A stretch of 64,000 nt of DNA from Nissolia schottii (Eukaryota; Streptophyta; Magnoliopsida; Fabales; Fabaceae): contig QANU01047353.1 of assembly GCA_003254905.1 (NCBI GenBank), positions 294,986 to 358,985 on the forward strand, written 5' to 3'. The position numbers and the translations under genes were made by a program. Below the pieces are notes generated by a model. The model saw only the letters and a list, made by a program, of their open reading frames with translations. It ran no database searches and was not told the DNA's origin. Numbering within the stretch: position 1 is the first letter of the stretch; the number at the start of each line of letters is the position of its first letter. Shown in pieces: positions 46,974-59,954 of the stretch.

Positions 46974-49900
46974 TTCATGTTGCCATCTTTTTTTGGTAGA
47001 CAAAGGGGCTAAAGCCAAAAGGAAAGGAAAACAAAAAGGAAAGAGAAAAAACTAGCCTCCACGAGGCCACGCGATCTGAATCAGATCATTCAAAAGCAAT
47101 GTGCGAGTAGGCGCTGGGGCACATCAAAATAAACAATCTCAAAATTGTCAAGGTTGTGACTCAGATTGGCAAGACAATCCGCAACTCGGTTGGACTCCCT
47201 GAAGACATCTTGAAGATGCACCACCCAATTCCTTGATAAAAGTTCGCGAATCCGAGAAATCGAGGCAGCTGGGTGTGAGCGATTTTGACAGTTCTGGATA
47301 AGCTTAATAGCATTTTGTGAATCACAATCAACTCGCACGTGTTGAAAACCACCACGCCAAGCAATATTTAGTACATGTAAAATGCCCCATAACTCGGCTA
47401 TGGTAATGGATGTCAAACCCAATTTGGTCAAGAAGCCTTTAACAAAACTTCCTGATTCATATCTAATCAGACCCCCTGCACTGCCAGAGCTAAGCACCGA
47501 ACCATCACAGTTCGCTACCACCCATCTAGGTGAAGGGAAGTGCCAACAAACCAGATGTTCCTCCGAGTTGGATGGATAGGAGAAGAATTAGTATCAACCG
47601 GGAGAGAATAATGCTTAAGCCTCAGGCCAAAAGAAAACCAATGATCACCAATGCTAGGAGAAGAGTTATTAAAAATAAAGTCATTACGAACGTACCAAAG
47701 GTAATGAAGGGCCAAACCAAACACCGAACGCCATTCCTGATCACTGTACCAACCAAATAGATGGCCTAGCTTCGGATTTTCTCTAAGCCAGGTATGCAGG
47801 GGTGCGCTGAAAAATTTATACCAACAAGAGGGATGCAATAATCTCTTCCAAAATCTCGATACTACCTCACAATCTCGAAGGGCATGCAGAGTGGTCTCCA
47901 TAGCATGATTAGAGCATCGAGGACAGGAGCTATCCAAAGAAAGATGACGACTCACACGATTCGCATTAGTCAGTAAAGCTTCTCTGGAAACTAGATAGAG
48001 GAAGGATTTCACCCGCTCAACTCCCTTCCACTTCCAAATTAATGAAAAGGGGATCTCTGATGTGTATGGAATCTTCACCCGATAGAGTAGAATAAGCAGA
48101 TTTTATAGAGAATGAGCCATCATGGCCAGGAGCCCAAGCAACGTAATCATCGCCTAGACTAGGGGAAGGGGGATGGATAGCTGTCATCAGATTACAAATA
48201 TTAACAGGTAAAATAGGGGAAATGCGAGCCCAATCCTAATTACCTTCATCATCCACAAAATGGGCAATAGTGAGATGGAGATCAGACTGCGGAATAGAAA
48301 CTAAAGAGTATGCTTCCAACGATATGAACCCAGGGATCCAGTGATCTTTCCAAAACCTGATAGTATTCCCATTACCCACCCGCCAAATAATGTTATCATG
48401 GACATGTTACTAAGCTTTCGTAATACCTTTCCAAGCATTCGACTGGTTAGTCTTTGGCTTGACTTCAGGAATGGTACCCTCTCTGCATCTGTATTTACCC
48501 CTCAAGACTTGGACCCAGAGAGATTCTTTGTTCACAATAAGACCCCAACCAAGTTTTGCCAAGAAGGATATATTAGACAATCTAGCTTGACGAAGACCAA
48601 GCCCACCATCTATTTTCGGTTTACAGACAGAGTTCCAAGAGGCCAGGCTAATGCGTCTGCTTTCATCCACAGAGCCCCAAAGGAAACTTCTAACAATTTT
48701 ATTAATGACATCACAAAATTTTGTTGGGAAAAGGCATGTCTGCATAGTATAAGAGGGGCTCGCTTCAATCACAGACTTACAAAGTGTCAACCTACCAGCC
48801 AAAGAAAGAGAGGATGCTTTCCAGTTCGACAGGCGTTGGCTAAGTCTATCAGTTAAGCTACTGAATATCTGGCCGGTAACTCTCTTATGAAAGAGAGGAA
48901 TGCCCAGGTACTTCCCGAGATCGTGAGTCAAAGAGAAACACAACTCATTCGCAATCTCCTTTGCCCGATTATGATTAACGTTCTGAGAAAAAGAAATTTT
49001 TGTCTTCTCCATACTCACCTTCTGTCCAGAATTATTACAGAGCATCTGCAGGCAATGCTTAATGATATCAACCTGATCCAAAGAGGCTTCAGCAAACAAG
49101 AAGAGATCATCTGCAAAGCAGATGTGCAATATTTTGGGACCTCCTCTACTGAGCGATATAGGCTTCCACAGACCATCCTCAACTGCTGCACAAATAAGCT
49201 GGGAAAGTCTCTCAACGCAAATCACAAATAGATAAGGTGATCGGGGTCTCCTTGACGAATACCTCGCGAAGGATGTAAAACCCCAGTACGATCACCATGC
49301 CAAAGAATGCCCATAGAGGAGGACAAGATACAATGCCAAATAATCTCAACCAATTCATTCTGGATGCCCATATCTCTGAGAGAATCAATAATAAAGTGTC
49401 AGTTCCTTCTATCATAGGCCTTTTCAAGATCAATCTTAATAGCAAAAAATCCAGTTTTACCTTTTCTTTGTCTCATGCTATGAACAACTTCTTGTGCAAT
49501 CACTACGTTGTCCGCACCCAATCTTCCTGGGATAAAACTGCATTGATGAGGAGAGATAACATGATTTATGATGGGCTTCAAACGGTTAGCAATGATCTTG
49601 GTAAGTAACTTATATATCACATTACAGAGACCAATAGGTCGGAATTGGGCCATAGTTTCTAGGTGATCCACTTTGGGGATGAGAGAGATAAAAGTCTCAT
49701 TAATGCTTCCAATTTGAGAAGGATGCTCCAACAGATTTCTAATAGTTCTCTCCACTGTATTTTCAACCGTATCCTATTGGCTTTGAAAGAAAAGCGCGTG
49801 TAGGCTATCAAGACCCGGGGGCCTTGAGGCCTCCCATACTGAAAAGAGCTCTCTGTATTTCCTTTGAGGATATTGGGGCGTGAGTCATATCTTTATCTGC

Positions 49901-50006
49901 ATCACTAACAGGAGGAAAGCCTCTTAGTACAAACGGAGAAGGACTGGTGTCAAGAGTATAGAGGTTTTGAAAGAAATCATGTGCTAGTTTCTTCATGTTG
50001 CCATCT
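46974..50006 (-). mobile_element. 5'-truncated L1-type LINE with perfect 15-bp target duplication
   Basis: The body (46989-49991) is bounded by TTCATGTTGCCATCT at 46974-46988 and 49992-50006. Next to the left copy is a short T run, the minus-strand poly(A) tail that ends the element. On the minus strand, fragments in order are: the RT N-terminal region (49990-49810); RT core (TFISLIPKVDHLETMAQFRP-like blocks near 49700, FIPGRLGADNVVIAQE, IKIDLEKAYDR); the active-site segment CFADDLFLFAEA (about 49110); the RT C-terminal region ending near 48410; a zf-RVT module (SSCPRCSNHAMETTLHALRDC, near 47930-47870); and an RNase H domain (CDGSV, AELWG, CDSQNA, NRVADCLA; 47515-47090). Several frameshifts and stops break these apart. 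ORF1 and the endonuclease are absent, as is usual for 5'-truncated insertions. Dead copy; the intact duplication suggests moderate age. Confidence 0.93.
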
Positions 50007-50863
50007 AATCATATACCATTACATTAATAAAAAAATAACTACTCTCACTGTTATTTAAAAGTCTCACGTACAATAACTCATAATTACACAGTTGTGCCAA
50101 ACACTTTATAAATAGCAATTAAATTCTAACAAAATATAAATTATTATGTGTATAATAATATGAGCTATTATCAATAAAAATGTTAAAAATAAGTTCGATT
50201 GTTATGCATTTTTAATATAAGAGTTTACTTCCATATCATTGCCGAAGAAATTCACACAATGCAACAATTTATGATTTAATAATAACGTAAAACCCATTTA
50301 AATTAACACTGCATAACAATTAAACTCAAATAATATAAACTATTATGAAATAAAAATAAAATAAAATTCAGTTTCAATGCACCAATTAGACCGTGTAAAC
50401 AGTTTTACACACTCATATCTCATCTAATTATGTGATGCTACATCAACAAAAATGGTTTCTCTTAGGTAGTGCGTATAAAAGTTAACCTCTTTTATCACTA
50501 TGACAACACATGATTGGATGGTGATATAAATTCTTTTTACACTAACTTTGTATATAAAATAAACTCAAAATAATATGAACTAATATGAAGGCTAATTTTT
50601 AACATAACTATGAAAGGCAGAAATTGCAACACCCAGTCTACCGGGACACAGAATGACGTGCTCTGGTAACTGAAATGGCTGACTTTGATATCATTATGAA
50701 TTATATAAATACAAGTACTGTACTTTTGCTAAAATAATATTATATTACAATTAGAATTCACTTGTCTGGAGTTGCTGCCCTTAAATGGAAATCATGAATC
50801 CATAAACTTGCTGGTGCAGAATCATTTACATGGTTGAGGAAAATATAATTCAGATTGAAGTAA
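50007..50863. other. Spacer and 3' flank of ARP8
   Basis: AT-rich, with no gene seen. The right-hand part is likely the ARP8 3' UTR. Confidence 0.5.
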
Positions 50864-53800
50864 TCACCATATGCGGCTTGCTTTGTACTTCTGACGGAAT
50901 TGCTTCTTTGTCATACACCAGGAACCAGGAAAGGAGCTCAGCTGTACATAAATTCGGAAACAGTCAGCTTTGACCGAGAAATTATTGAATGTTCAAGACC
51001 ATCAGGTGAATTGTGCTCTATCTGATGATAAATAGTAGGACTCCCACCATTAACTTATACGTTTATCTAGAGTGTTATTAGCATAATCTTATGTGATACT
51101 CCAAAAGCATTCAATGACTACTCGCTTCAGAGGCACAAAATTGTAATTGTGTGATAAAAAATCATGCTGCCGCATGATAAATTAAATACTCTTCAAGCAA
51201 ATTCAGTTTTATAGGAAGGTTCAATTATGCTAGGACTCAATAAACATGAAAGTGAACGTCCTATGCAGCAAGGCAAGGGTCTCTTTAGTTTTCCTTTCTC
51301 ATTTCTTATTATGAATGTTTCCTGTTTTCCAGGATTTTGTGAAGGCAAGGTAGAAACAAAAGATAAAAATCTGGTTTCTCATTTATATTTTTTGTTTCCA
51401 ATATTTCTTTCACAAAATCCTAAAAAGACAATAAACAAATTGGAAATAAGAAATGAAATCAAAAACCAAACATGCTAAAAATTTGAACATTCTTCAAAGT
51501 TAGTGAATAGCTCACATTGCCAATCATCTTTGCTCCAAACCATGCAGTATCAGTACCATATGGAGGTGGTATGACTTTAATTCCGTCGGTCATGTCAGGA
51601 GGAAGATAGGCATGGAGTTCCTTCTCTAGCCTTTCTGAACCAGAATCATCCCAAAAGTAGAATTAGAAACTTTTTATTAGTAGCTTATCACCATGTGTTT
51701 TCTGTACTTCAGTTCTGTTTCATGTTTCTGCACTGTTGTAAAGATGAAAAATAAAACCGTGACAAAATAAAAAGGGATAATTTACCTGCTAAACCTGGTA
51801 AACATGCACTCCCTCCACATAAGACCACAGTCTTGAACCAATTACTGTCTTCTGATAATTCTGCAGAATGGCAATGGTCCATACACAGAGCTATGGCCTG
51901 GTGCAAACCCATCGTTCGCCTACACAAAGAATTGCAAGATGCAGTGAAGTTACAATTGAGCAAGAATATTCCAAAAAAGAGGGGGAACAAGATCACTACA
52001 TGGTGAATCAGATATCTGTCTAGAAACAACTATAGATAAAGGTTTTTTCATTGGATATTTACAAGTTCACAAACCCCGGACACATGCTGTGCTTTCCATC
52101 CAATCCTTTCTAATCTATTATGTTATTACTCTTCAATTTTGTTGTTACTAGTAGGTAGGTAGGTAGGTAGACCGTAGATGGACTCACCGACTTGTTCATT
52201 TTTTCTTTTGAAAACTACATAATATTTTATGTCAAATACTAAAAAGTAAATATGAATGAATATTGAAACTGTTGTAACCATATTGCAAGAAAGTACGAAA
52301 ACTTACACCCCAGCAAGACGTGGCTGAAATAAGATCTCTCCTGTTTGAAAGCGCTCTTTTGAAAGTGTAAACCATCCTTCTCCTACAGCTTCAAAAGATG
52401 CATGCGTATCTTTTGATAGCTCCGCTTCGTAGTCAATAGCAACATAGCATAGCTTCTGTTAATGCAACCAACAAAAAACCAGACAATATCATGTGATGGT
52501 TTTGAGGTAAAAGTAATTCCTCTCACCTCACTTCAAAGAAAAAAGATAAAAGGGGAAAGAGAGAAATAAAATTAAAATTGCGGGAGAGATCACGAAGGAA
52601 TTTCTCAAAGAAAGAGCACCATCAATAACAATACCTCTTTCAGTGTGCGAACAGTGTACATAGATTCAAAACTTAAGTTGTTCCGTGACATCTGCTCTTT
52701 CAGAAATCCAGTGAGTTTTAATGCTCCAAGCCCCACAACCTCCACACCCACCTTACGCATCACTTTACCATTTAAAACTGTAAAACAACAATGCAGATAC
52801 ACTCACTAGGGTAAAAAACAGAAGAAATTTACAACAACTTAATTGCTTCAGAGAAACATGGATTTGTACATTAGAATTTGACAGCAGATTGTTAAGGTAC
52901 TTTAATGCAAGAAATTTTATTGTTATGCATTAATTAAGAATTATGAGAGAGAGAGAGAGAGGAGGGGAGAATTTGTAGAGCATACTTGGAACTACAGATG
53001 TGACTTGAAAACCTATATTGACAACGATTCCAGAAGTTCGTTTTGCAGCATACAGAGCTAAAGTTGCCTACATTTACAAACGAGAAGTAGATAAGTTTTC
53101 CCATATTCAGCCTTTTTTTTATATAGTACAAAGTGTTACCTGATTGAGAGCACAAACAGCAGGAACATTTATATCAAACAGGGCAGCATACATTGCTTCT
53201 TTAAGCTGCCGCCTCGATGCTTTGGCTGATTCAGTATCTGCAATTAGAAAATGGGGCATTACACAGCTGAGGAAATGTGCGTAACAAAGTTAGGTATTAT
53301 TAACTTACTCTATATTTCATTTATGTCAATACAACGTGTATGGAAAATGCTGTATAAGGTGACATAGTTCAAGCAAAATTTGGGGATTGCTATGTGGTTT
53401 CTACCATCTTAGTGCACCATCACTGCACAAAATATGTGATTTCATGAAGCAATTAGAATGAATAAAAGCTCAATTATAAGCCATTGTGTGTTACATTTTA
53501 TTATTATCGCTACAGGTAAACAGACCACGCATTTCAAATTTTCACCAATTGGACCTTTGCTTGTCCAGGCATATATACACCAGGAGGCTCATTGCAAGTG
53601 GTTAAGATTTGGCACCTGGAAAGGTATCAGAATTACTCAAAATGATATCCACATTGGTTCTTTAGACGGCAATCATCGAATTCAAACCTCATAGTAATGA
53701 CTTGAACTCAGTAAAATATTGATCCACATACAATGCAATTAATAATAATTTTCCAATATAAAAGTATCGAAAGACAATATATTATGTTTGGAGCTCTCAT

Positions 53801-56775
53801 TGTTCATTTTTCATTCTCATTCTACCCACAGGAGTAAATCATAAAATGTAACTGACCATCATAGTGGCATATTGGTATAGAAACAACAACGGGTTGAGAA
53901 CTTGGTTTCACCTGCATCCTGCAGAGAAAGCAATCAATGTGTCATAATGTCATTATCTCCATTATGCATGGAATTTACTCATGATTAGTAGGAATCTTCC
54001 TATCTCTATACTCCCCCCCTTCCAAAATAACGGCCACTTTCACTTTTTAAGTACATTCATAAATCAATGTATCTGGATACAAATGCCTAAAAAGTGAAAG
54101 TGACGGTTATTTAGGAATGGAGAGAGTAATAATTAAGGAATCAATAAAAGCAACTGCCCTTTTCAAAACTTGATTGCTCAGGTAGTATATTAATCATCAT
54201 TGTACACTAAGTTTAATCAATTATTTAACAACAGTAAATTATTCTGCCAAGAAGAAGGGAAACCCAGAATGATTCAGACCTGTTATAGATAGTCGCAAAA
54301 AAATGCCGGAGTCTGGTATATATCGGTGTTTCCACATTACCAAATTCCTGCATATCAAATTCCGCTTAGATATATAACCTTTTTGTTGTAGTGGAATAGT
54401 TTGTCATTTTTTCACATATTAAAGCTACATATACAGAAATTTCAAACCTTATCATTTTTCACTCCAACCAGATATCCTTACCAGAAAGGTCGCGGATCGC
54501 CATGATGGACATGAGTATTCACTCCAACCATATTTGCAATAGCCAGAACCACCTGGAGATAGAAAAAGAGGAAAACTAATTAACCGAAGTAAACATGAGA
54601 ACAAAAAGGAATGCACACAAGCGAATTGCAAGACTAACCATCAATGATAACGGAACAAGGAAGTTGTGCACGCTGGGCGTAAACTTGCTTGAATGACACA
54701 CATGGCATCTGAGTAGCCGAGGTGCTGCAATTTGGAGCTCAATTAGAATTGGCCATTGTTTCTTTACATTGGGCGTAAACTCCTGTATTTTCATGACTTT
54801 TCACTTGAACCTCCTAAACTTTTTTAATGAAGGTTATATTGTGTTGGTTACTTATCAGTGGTGGTTGCTTCATGGAGTTCATAGTGATTTCTTTTGTGTA
54901 TGTTGGTTGTGGTTTTTCTTGTTTACCTAGCATGTGTTTTCTTCGCATTAAAGGGAAGGCAAATATCTTCTAATTAAAAAAATGTTAAAAAAGTGTAAAA
55001 TAGCATGTTTTCGCTTAATACCGTTCCACAAAAGGTTAAAGGTTTTGGAGGGAAAGGGAAAATAGGCATATTTTTCATTTCTGAATTTAGGGAGCTACTA
55101 TTATAAATTTTTAGGGGAAAAGGCATATCTAAAACTTCGCTTGATTGAAGAGAAACCGGAAAGAAAGAAAATGGAGGGTTTTTAGCATTTTTCTCTTGTG
55201 TGAATGAATATAAAGAGATAACAGGGAGAAAATAAAAAAGAGGGCACTTGACCCACAAAACAGAAAATTAGAGAAAAATAGTACTTTATTCAAAGCAACA
55301 ATATTCCTAATATTTATGCATCTACCTTTCACTTGACGTAAATATTAAAATGTCATTTAATATGATTTGTCTTCTTTTTTTTTTTTCCACTTCGATTTCT
55401 CTTTATCCAAGCAATAAGAAAAAAATGAACTTTTCTCCTTTTTTTTCTCCCCTTTTTTTTTTCTTTTTCTTTCTATTTTCTCTCATTCCTTTTTCTCTAA
55501 TATTCCAAGTAAAGGGTTTAAGTCATCACTCTCTAGTTTCGCCTCTCATTTAGTCACTGCTGACCTCAAAACCGACACTTCCACACCTTCCATACACTCA
55601 CAATTTAGTACCATCAATCAAACAAAAAAGAATCCAAACGACACTGTCCTTTATCTCTATGAGATGAATCCTAAAATCAAATAAGAAGACGAAAGGGGTG
55701 GGGGATATTGGAATAGACAGAGGAACATGTGGCCCTAAAGTTTAACCAATTTCCTAACGTCCTTCGCTCTTCAAACCAAATTTCATCAAACTCATAATCA
55801 AAACGAAAATGAAAATTATCATAATCAAACAAAATATCTGGAAAATATCTACCCTAAAAATATCTAAAGTCTAAAGTGAGCTCGTGTGAGAAACAGAGAA
55901 AATGTCTACCCTTAAAAGTGTGGATACTGCTACTACTACTACTCTATTTGCATACTTTTAGCAACAAACTCACTTTAGAAAAAGGCTTAATAAAAAGAAA
56001 GTGGAGTAAATCCTCAAATTATAACACCTGAAAAAATATAGTTAAAAAATTACAAGTAACTAATATGATCTATAATTTTTAAATATCGAACAATATTTTA
56101 ATTGATAATAGGAACCATAGAAATGTTATTTGTGAACACTAAAGAGGTTATTTGTGAACTATGGGAACTATAGAAATGTTATTTGCGGACAGTTGATCAA
56201 TTCTCTTACAACCACATCCCTCGGCTCATAATGCGTGTTGTAGGTGAAGTAATTCAAATAGCATTATTGTGTGCAAACTAAACCGTGTGCCGAACCATAT
56301 TCTAATGAGACCGACACTTCATTGATACCCGGCAAGAGCTGGTAAGTTAAGTGATATCTTCTTTTATAATTAAATGAGTTGTGGTTGACTCTATAAAAAT
56401 TTAAATAAAAAAAAGAGTGGAAGCGAATACTTACGGAGCAGGGAGAGGGTATGCGGAGGTCAAATAGGTCTCGGAGAAGAGGAGGGAGTCCCAGGGCTGA
56501 GGATGGTGGGCCCGGAGGAAGTGGGCCCACAGGGCGTCGTCGGAGACAACGGATCGCCAGCACTTGCACACGACGCCCAGCCGCGCGGCCTGTTTAGGGC
56601 CCAATAAGCGAACGATCTGGATCAGTATGTCGGCGGGGAGCGGGTCGAAGGAACCCAACCCATGACTCATGGGAGTGGATGATGATTGTGATGACGATCG
56701 ATGCTGCTGCTGCTGCTGCTGCTTCCAAGGCGACGCCGTTTCGCAGGCGCATAGCTTTCTCCACAGCGATGCCAT
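50864..56775 (-). CDS. ARP8: F-box/actin-related protein 8
   Basis: Plant ARP8 joins an N-terminal F-box to an actin fold; it is a nucleolus-associated protein in Arabidopsis and may link to SCF ubiquitin ligases through SKP1. Exons: 56775-56435, 54724-54639, 54552-54482, 54347-54280, 53918-53857, 53237-53140, 53067-52986, 52777-52635, 52455-52307, 51919-51786, 51634-51516, 50941-50864; 476 aa, close to the family length, with all phases consistent and GT-AG introns. The F-box spans about residues 43-88 (DPLPADILIQIVRLLGPKQA, VCKCWRSVVSD). The actin-like part starts near VIIDGGSGYCKYGWSEY (phosphate-1 loop) and continues with VVVSIPICHYDDTESAK, VCALNQATLALYAAKRTSGI and VNIGFQV (phosphate-2 region), and VVLCGGSACLPGLAERL (adenosine motif). 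It ends FRQKYKASRIW. The F-box exon has a six-Gln run from CTG/CAG repeats, with low-complexity Ser after it. Intron 1 is about 1.7 kb; intron 4 holds a Stowaway MITE. Confidence 0.95.
52946..52961. repeat. (GA)n microsatellite in ARP8 intron
   Basis: Short GA run in the intron between the exons ending 52986 and starting 52777. A (GGTA)n run of about five units also lies near 52150-52171, in the intron between exons 9 and 10. Confidence 0.85.
54011..54126. mobile_element. Stowaway MITE (116 bp) in ARP8 intron 4
   Basis: The left end CTCCCCCCCTTCCAAAATAA-type sequence and the reverse-complemented right end CTCTCTCCATTCCTAAATAA form a matched inverted repeat that continues as CGGCCACTTTCACTTTTTA versus CGTCACTTTCACTTTTTAG. 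TA dinucleotides flank both ends. The two arms can form an almost complete hairpin, typical of short Stowaway elements. Confidence 0.88.
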
Positions 56776-57714
56776 CGTTGACTAAAATGGAAATGGAAAT
56801 GGAAATGGGAAGCCTCTGACTTTGGCTTCGCTCTTTGAGACTCTTGTTAATATCCATTCGCCCCCCAATTTGCTGCCACTTGTCCACGTAATGGACGTGG
56901 TAAAAATACTTTTTTTCCCCTTCTTTTATTGCTTTTTGATTCTATGAGCAAAACAAGCAAAAAAAACCTATTTTCTCCCTTTTAAGAAAAAAAATCAAAC
57001 AAATAATTTTTTTTAAAAATGCGGGGTGTAATTGAGTGGACCAATGCCACATATTTGATCCTTAATTTTAGATATTAAACACCCTTAAATTCTTAAATTA
57101 ATTGTCTCGAAGTGTCTACAAGTTCACATCAACTCGTATTGATGAATATTATATTTGTATATAAAAAGAATAACACAAGAAATAATATTTTTAATAGAAA
57201 TAATACTTTTCTTTCTAAAAATGCAAACAAATTCACCAAATAATTTACTCTATATTAAGTTAGTTTATTAAAATATTCTTATTTATTTAATTTGGTTGAA
57301 ATATTTCATTATAAAGAAGGATATTTAATTAGGAGTATAATTAAAAATTTAACAATAAATTTTACTTTAAAAAGTGAAAGTAACAAATAATTTTGATCAA
57401 TAAATTTATAATTATATAATAAAAAATTGGAAATTTAATAAGAGGAAACTATCATTTAGACTTAATCTAAACTTTTTGTGTCGTTTTGATTCTTGTAAAT
57501 TGATAAGTTGTGATATTTGTTTTTCTATTTAATTATTTCCTCTAAATTATGGGTTAATTTGGAAGTCAACTAAACTTTAACTAGTTAAGAATTGAGTCAC
57601 CAAAAAAGTGTTGTCTTAAGGGAGGAAGTTTGTGTCCTTCTTTAAGTGTGTGGTTATGACTTATGAGTTTGATGTTGAAAATCATAAAGAGCATACAAAA
57701 GGATGAGTGAAGTT
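56776..57714. other. ARP8 upstream region and spacer
   Basis: The 5' leader of ARP8 (minus strand) shows four copies of an ATGGAA-type hexamer near 56785-56810. Farther out the sequence is AT-rich with no supported gene. Confidence 0.5.
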
Positions 57715-57985
57715 AAACAAGTCCTCACATTATAAAATAAAATCTAGTAAACTATTAAAATTGTCTTTAAAGTGTGTAACATTAATCAAATTTATTCTTA
57801 AAATGTAAAAATTATTAGATTTGTCCATAAAATTATCAAAAATTGAGAAAACTATTTTAATCAATTTTTGATAATTTTAGAAAAATAAATTTGATGTTTT
57901 CATGTTTTAGAAGTAAATTTGATGTTTTCATGTTTTAGAAATAATTTTGAATGTTTATTCAAATAAAATCCTATATATTTTGATA
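57715..57985. repeat. AT-rich foldback element with central stem
   Basis: The block CATAAAATTATCAAAAATTG (57828-57847) is mirrored by CAATTTTTGATAATTTTAGA (57862-57881) around a short loop near 57848-57861. Similarity then extends outward through CAAATTTA...TCTAAAA on both sides. Within the right arm, AAATTTGATGTTTTCATGTT is duplicated in tandem (57887 and 57915). Ends are approximate and no target duplication was found. Confidence 0.65.
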
Positions 57986-59400
57986 AAATTCTCAATTTGG
58001 AGAACTCTCTTTCTTTTAAAGTAGTATTTAAGTTTAAATTAGCTCGAATCAAATCCCAATAGAAAGTAGATAGTTGATGGTATTGTTTTATTTAATTCCC
58101 CTTTATTTAAATTCAAATACAGTTATAGATTAAACTTTCAAAGACAAAATTAATAGAAAAAATTGTTTCTCATTTTTCTAATTGGTAATTTGACATTTTT
58201 ATTTATCATAAGACAAAACGTTATTACGTTAAAACTAACTAATTTGTAATAATTAAATAATATTTAGTTTAAAACTTAACTAAAGTTAATTTAATAAAAA
58301 ATTTCTAGTTGCTATAAAAAAGATAAGGTAATAGATAGAGATAACCAACAAAAAAAAAAGTAAGTGAGAGAGAGAAATAAGATTAGATAAAACTAACTTA
58401 CAATTGATTTTTCATATTTTTGTTTCTTCATTTTTAGGTTGAGATTTGTTTAGATAAAAACTAATTTAAAATATTCTATTAGCCACCAAACAAAGTTTAT
58501 TTAAAATTTGGCCCCATATACTTATATACATGGTTTTACAAGTTTAATTTGAATACATTGAATGCTTTATATCATCAATTAATTACATTTTATTATATGT
58601 ATAACTTTTTAGATAATTATAGCAAGACTAAGCCTCTAATGTTTATACATAAAAAAAAATGCTTCATACCAACATGGCAAGTACCTTGACTTCTAAATTA
58701 GAAGTCTCAAATTTAAAGTATGAGACTGGAAAAAATTATCGCTGAGAGACTGCAAGACCAAAAAAAAAATTTCATTATATAATTAAATATTTTCATAAAA
58801 ACATTTATACTTACCATAAATCAAAATTAAATCCTATTTTTAATTTAATCTGACATAATTTCTTTGGCGCAATCCAGCAATAAAATCAGGAAATTATTTA
58901 GGCATGTGGTGGTAGAATTAATAGTGCATTAGAGAAGCAGGAACGTACATGTGTGAAAAATAAATGCACACGGTGGCGTAATTTTATACCTCTTCTATTT
59001 CATTGAACTATAACTTTAATACACAAATGTCTTTTGGTATCACGATAGATTAAGGGTTCCAATTATGTGTTCTTCAGAAAAAAAATTTATTGTCACCATA
59101 TTAAGCTTTAATAAAGTATAAAATATACAAGCTTTAATTAAGGATTCTTATGTGTTGTCACTCGCACCAAACGCATGCTACATATTATGGTTTTAACTTT
59201 TAATTAATGCATGAATAGAAAGAAGAAAAAAAAGTGGGGGCATTTTGAAATTAGAGGTAAGTTAAAAGGTCCCTAAGAACTCGACCGTCCAATTTTCTCA
59301 TAAAACAAAGTTTAAAAAAAAAAACAAAAACAAAAGGGGAAAAAAAAAGTTGTACAATATAATCCCAATAGAACAGACACTAATCTCAAATTTGAGTCAA
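57986..59400. other. AT-rich spacer
   Basis: No gene seen. A block at about 58665-58760 with GTACCTTGACTTCTAAATTA and GAAGTCTCAAATTTAAAG vaguely resembles a decayed SINE head, which I do not call. Confidence 0.5.
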
Positions 59401-59865
59401 TAAATCAAAATCAAATCCTTGTTTTTTTGTTTCTGAAATTCTGAGGAAACTGCTCTTTCCTTCACACCCCTCCTTTTTTCTCGTTCTCTTGTGCACATTA
59501 TCTGTTCCTTCTTCTGCTCCCTAACTTTCTCTTCATCTTCCACTCTCTCCAATTTCCATCGTTACTTCCTGAAACCCTTTTCATCTTTATCTTTTCGATT
59601 CAACTTCCATCATTGTGGAAGCTTCAGTCTCAGAAACCCTTCAGCAGAAGAACAAGTCAATTCGGGAGGTGAAAGTTCAAACCTTTTTCTTCTCTGTGTT
59701 ATTCCCAAATTATAAAAAAAAAGAAAAAAAAGAGAGAGAATCGGAGTTAGAGAGGAAAAATTTGGTTCTTTTCTTGGGGGCTAAGGTACCCAACATTGGA
59801 GAATCTTTGATCTGAAACCCTTCAGAGTTCCTCAGCTACAATCTCTAGCTAGGTGAAGGTAAACT

Positions 59866-59903
<38 letters not shown>

Positions 59904-59954
59904 GTTCACTTTAGAAACCGAAAAAAGATTGGCTTTTTATTTTTTTTTTCTTCC
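59401..59954 (+). promoter_or_regulatory. Leader/promoter of the C2H2 gene with (CT)n microsatellite
   Basis: Pyrimidine-rich sequence from 59440 onward suggests a long 5' leader. A (CT)n run lies at 59866-59899. An ATG at 59853 is in frame with the main ORF and reads through the repeat as SLSLSL before the conserved start at 59955. Confidence 0.5.

Noticed and set aside
48341..49608. Plus-strand frames of 171, 114 and 103 codons
   Set aside because: Antisense shadows of the LINE reverse-transcriptase region.
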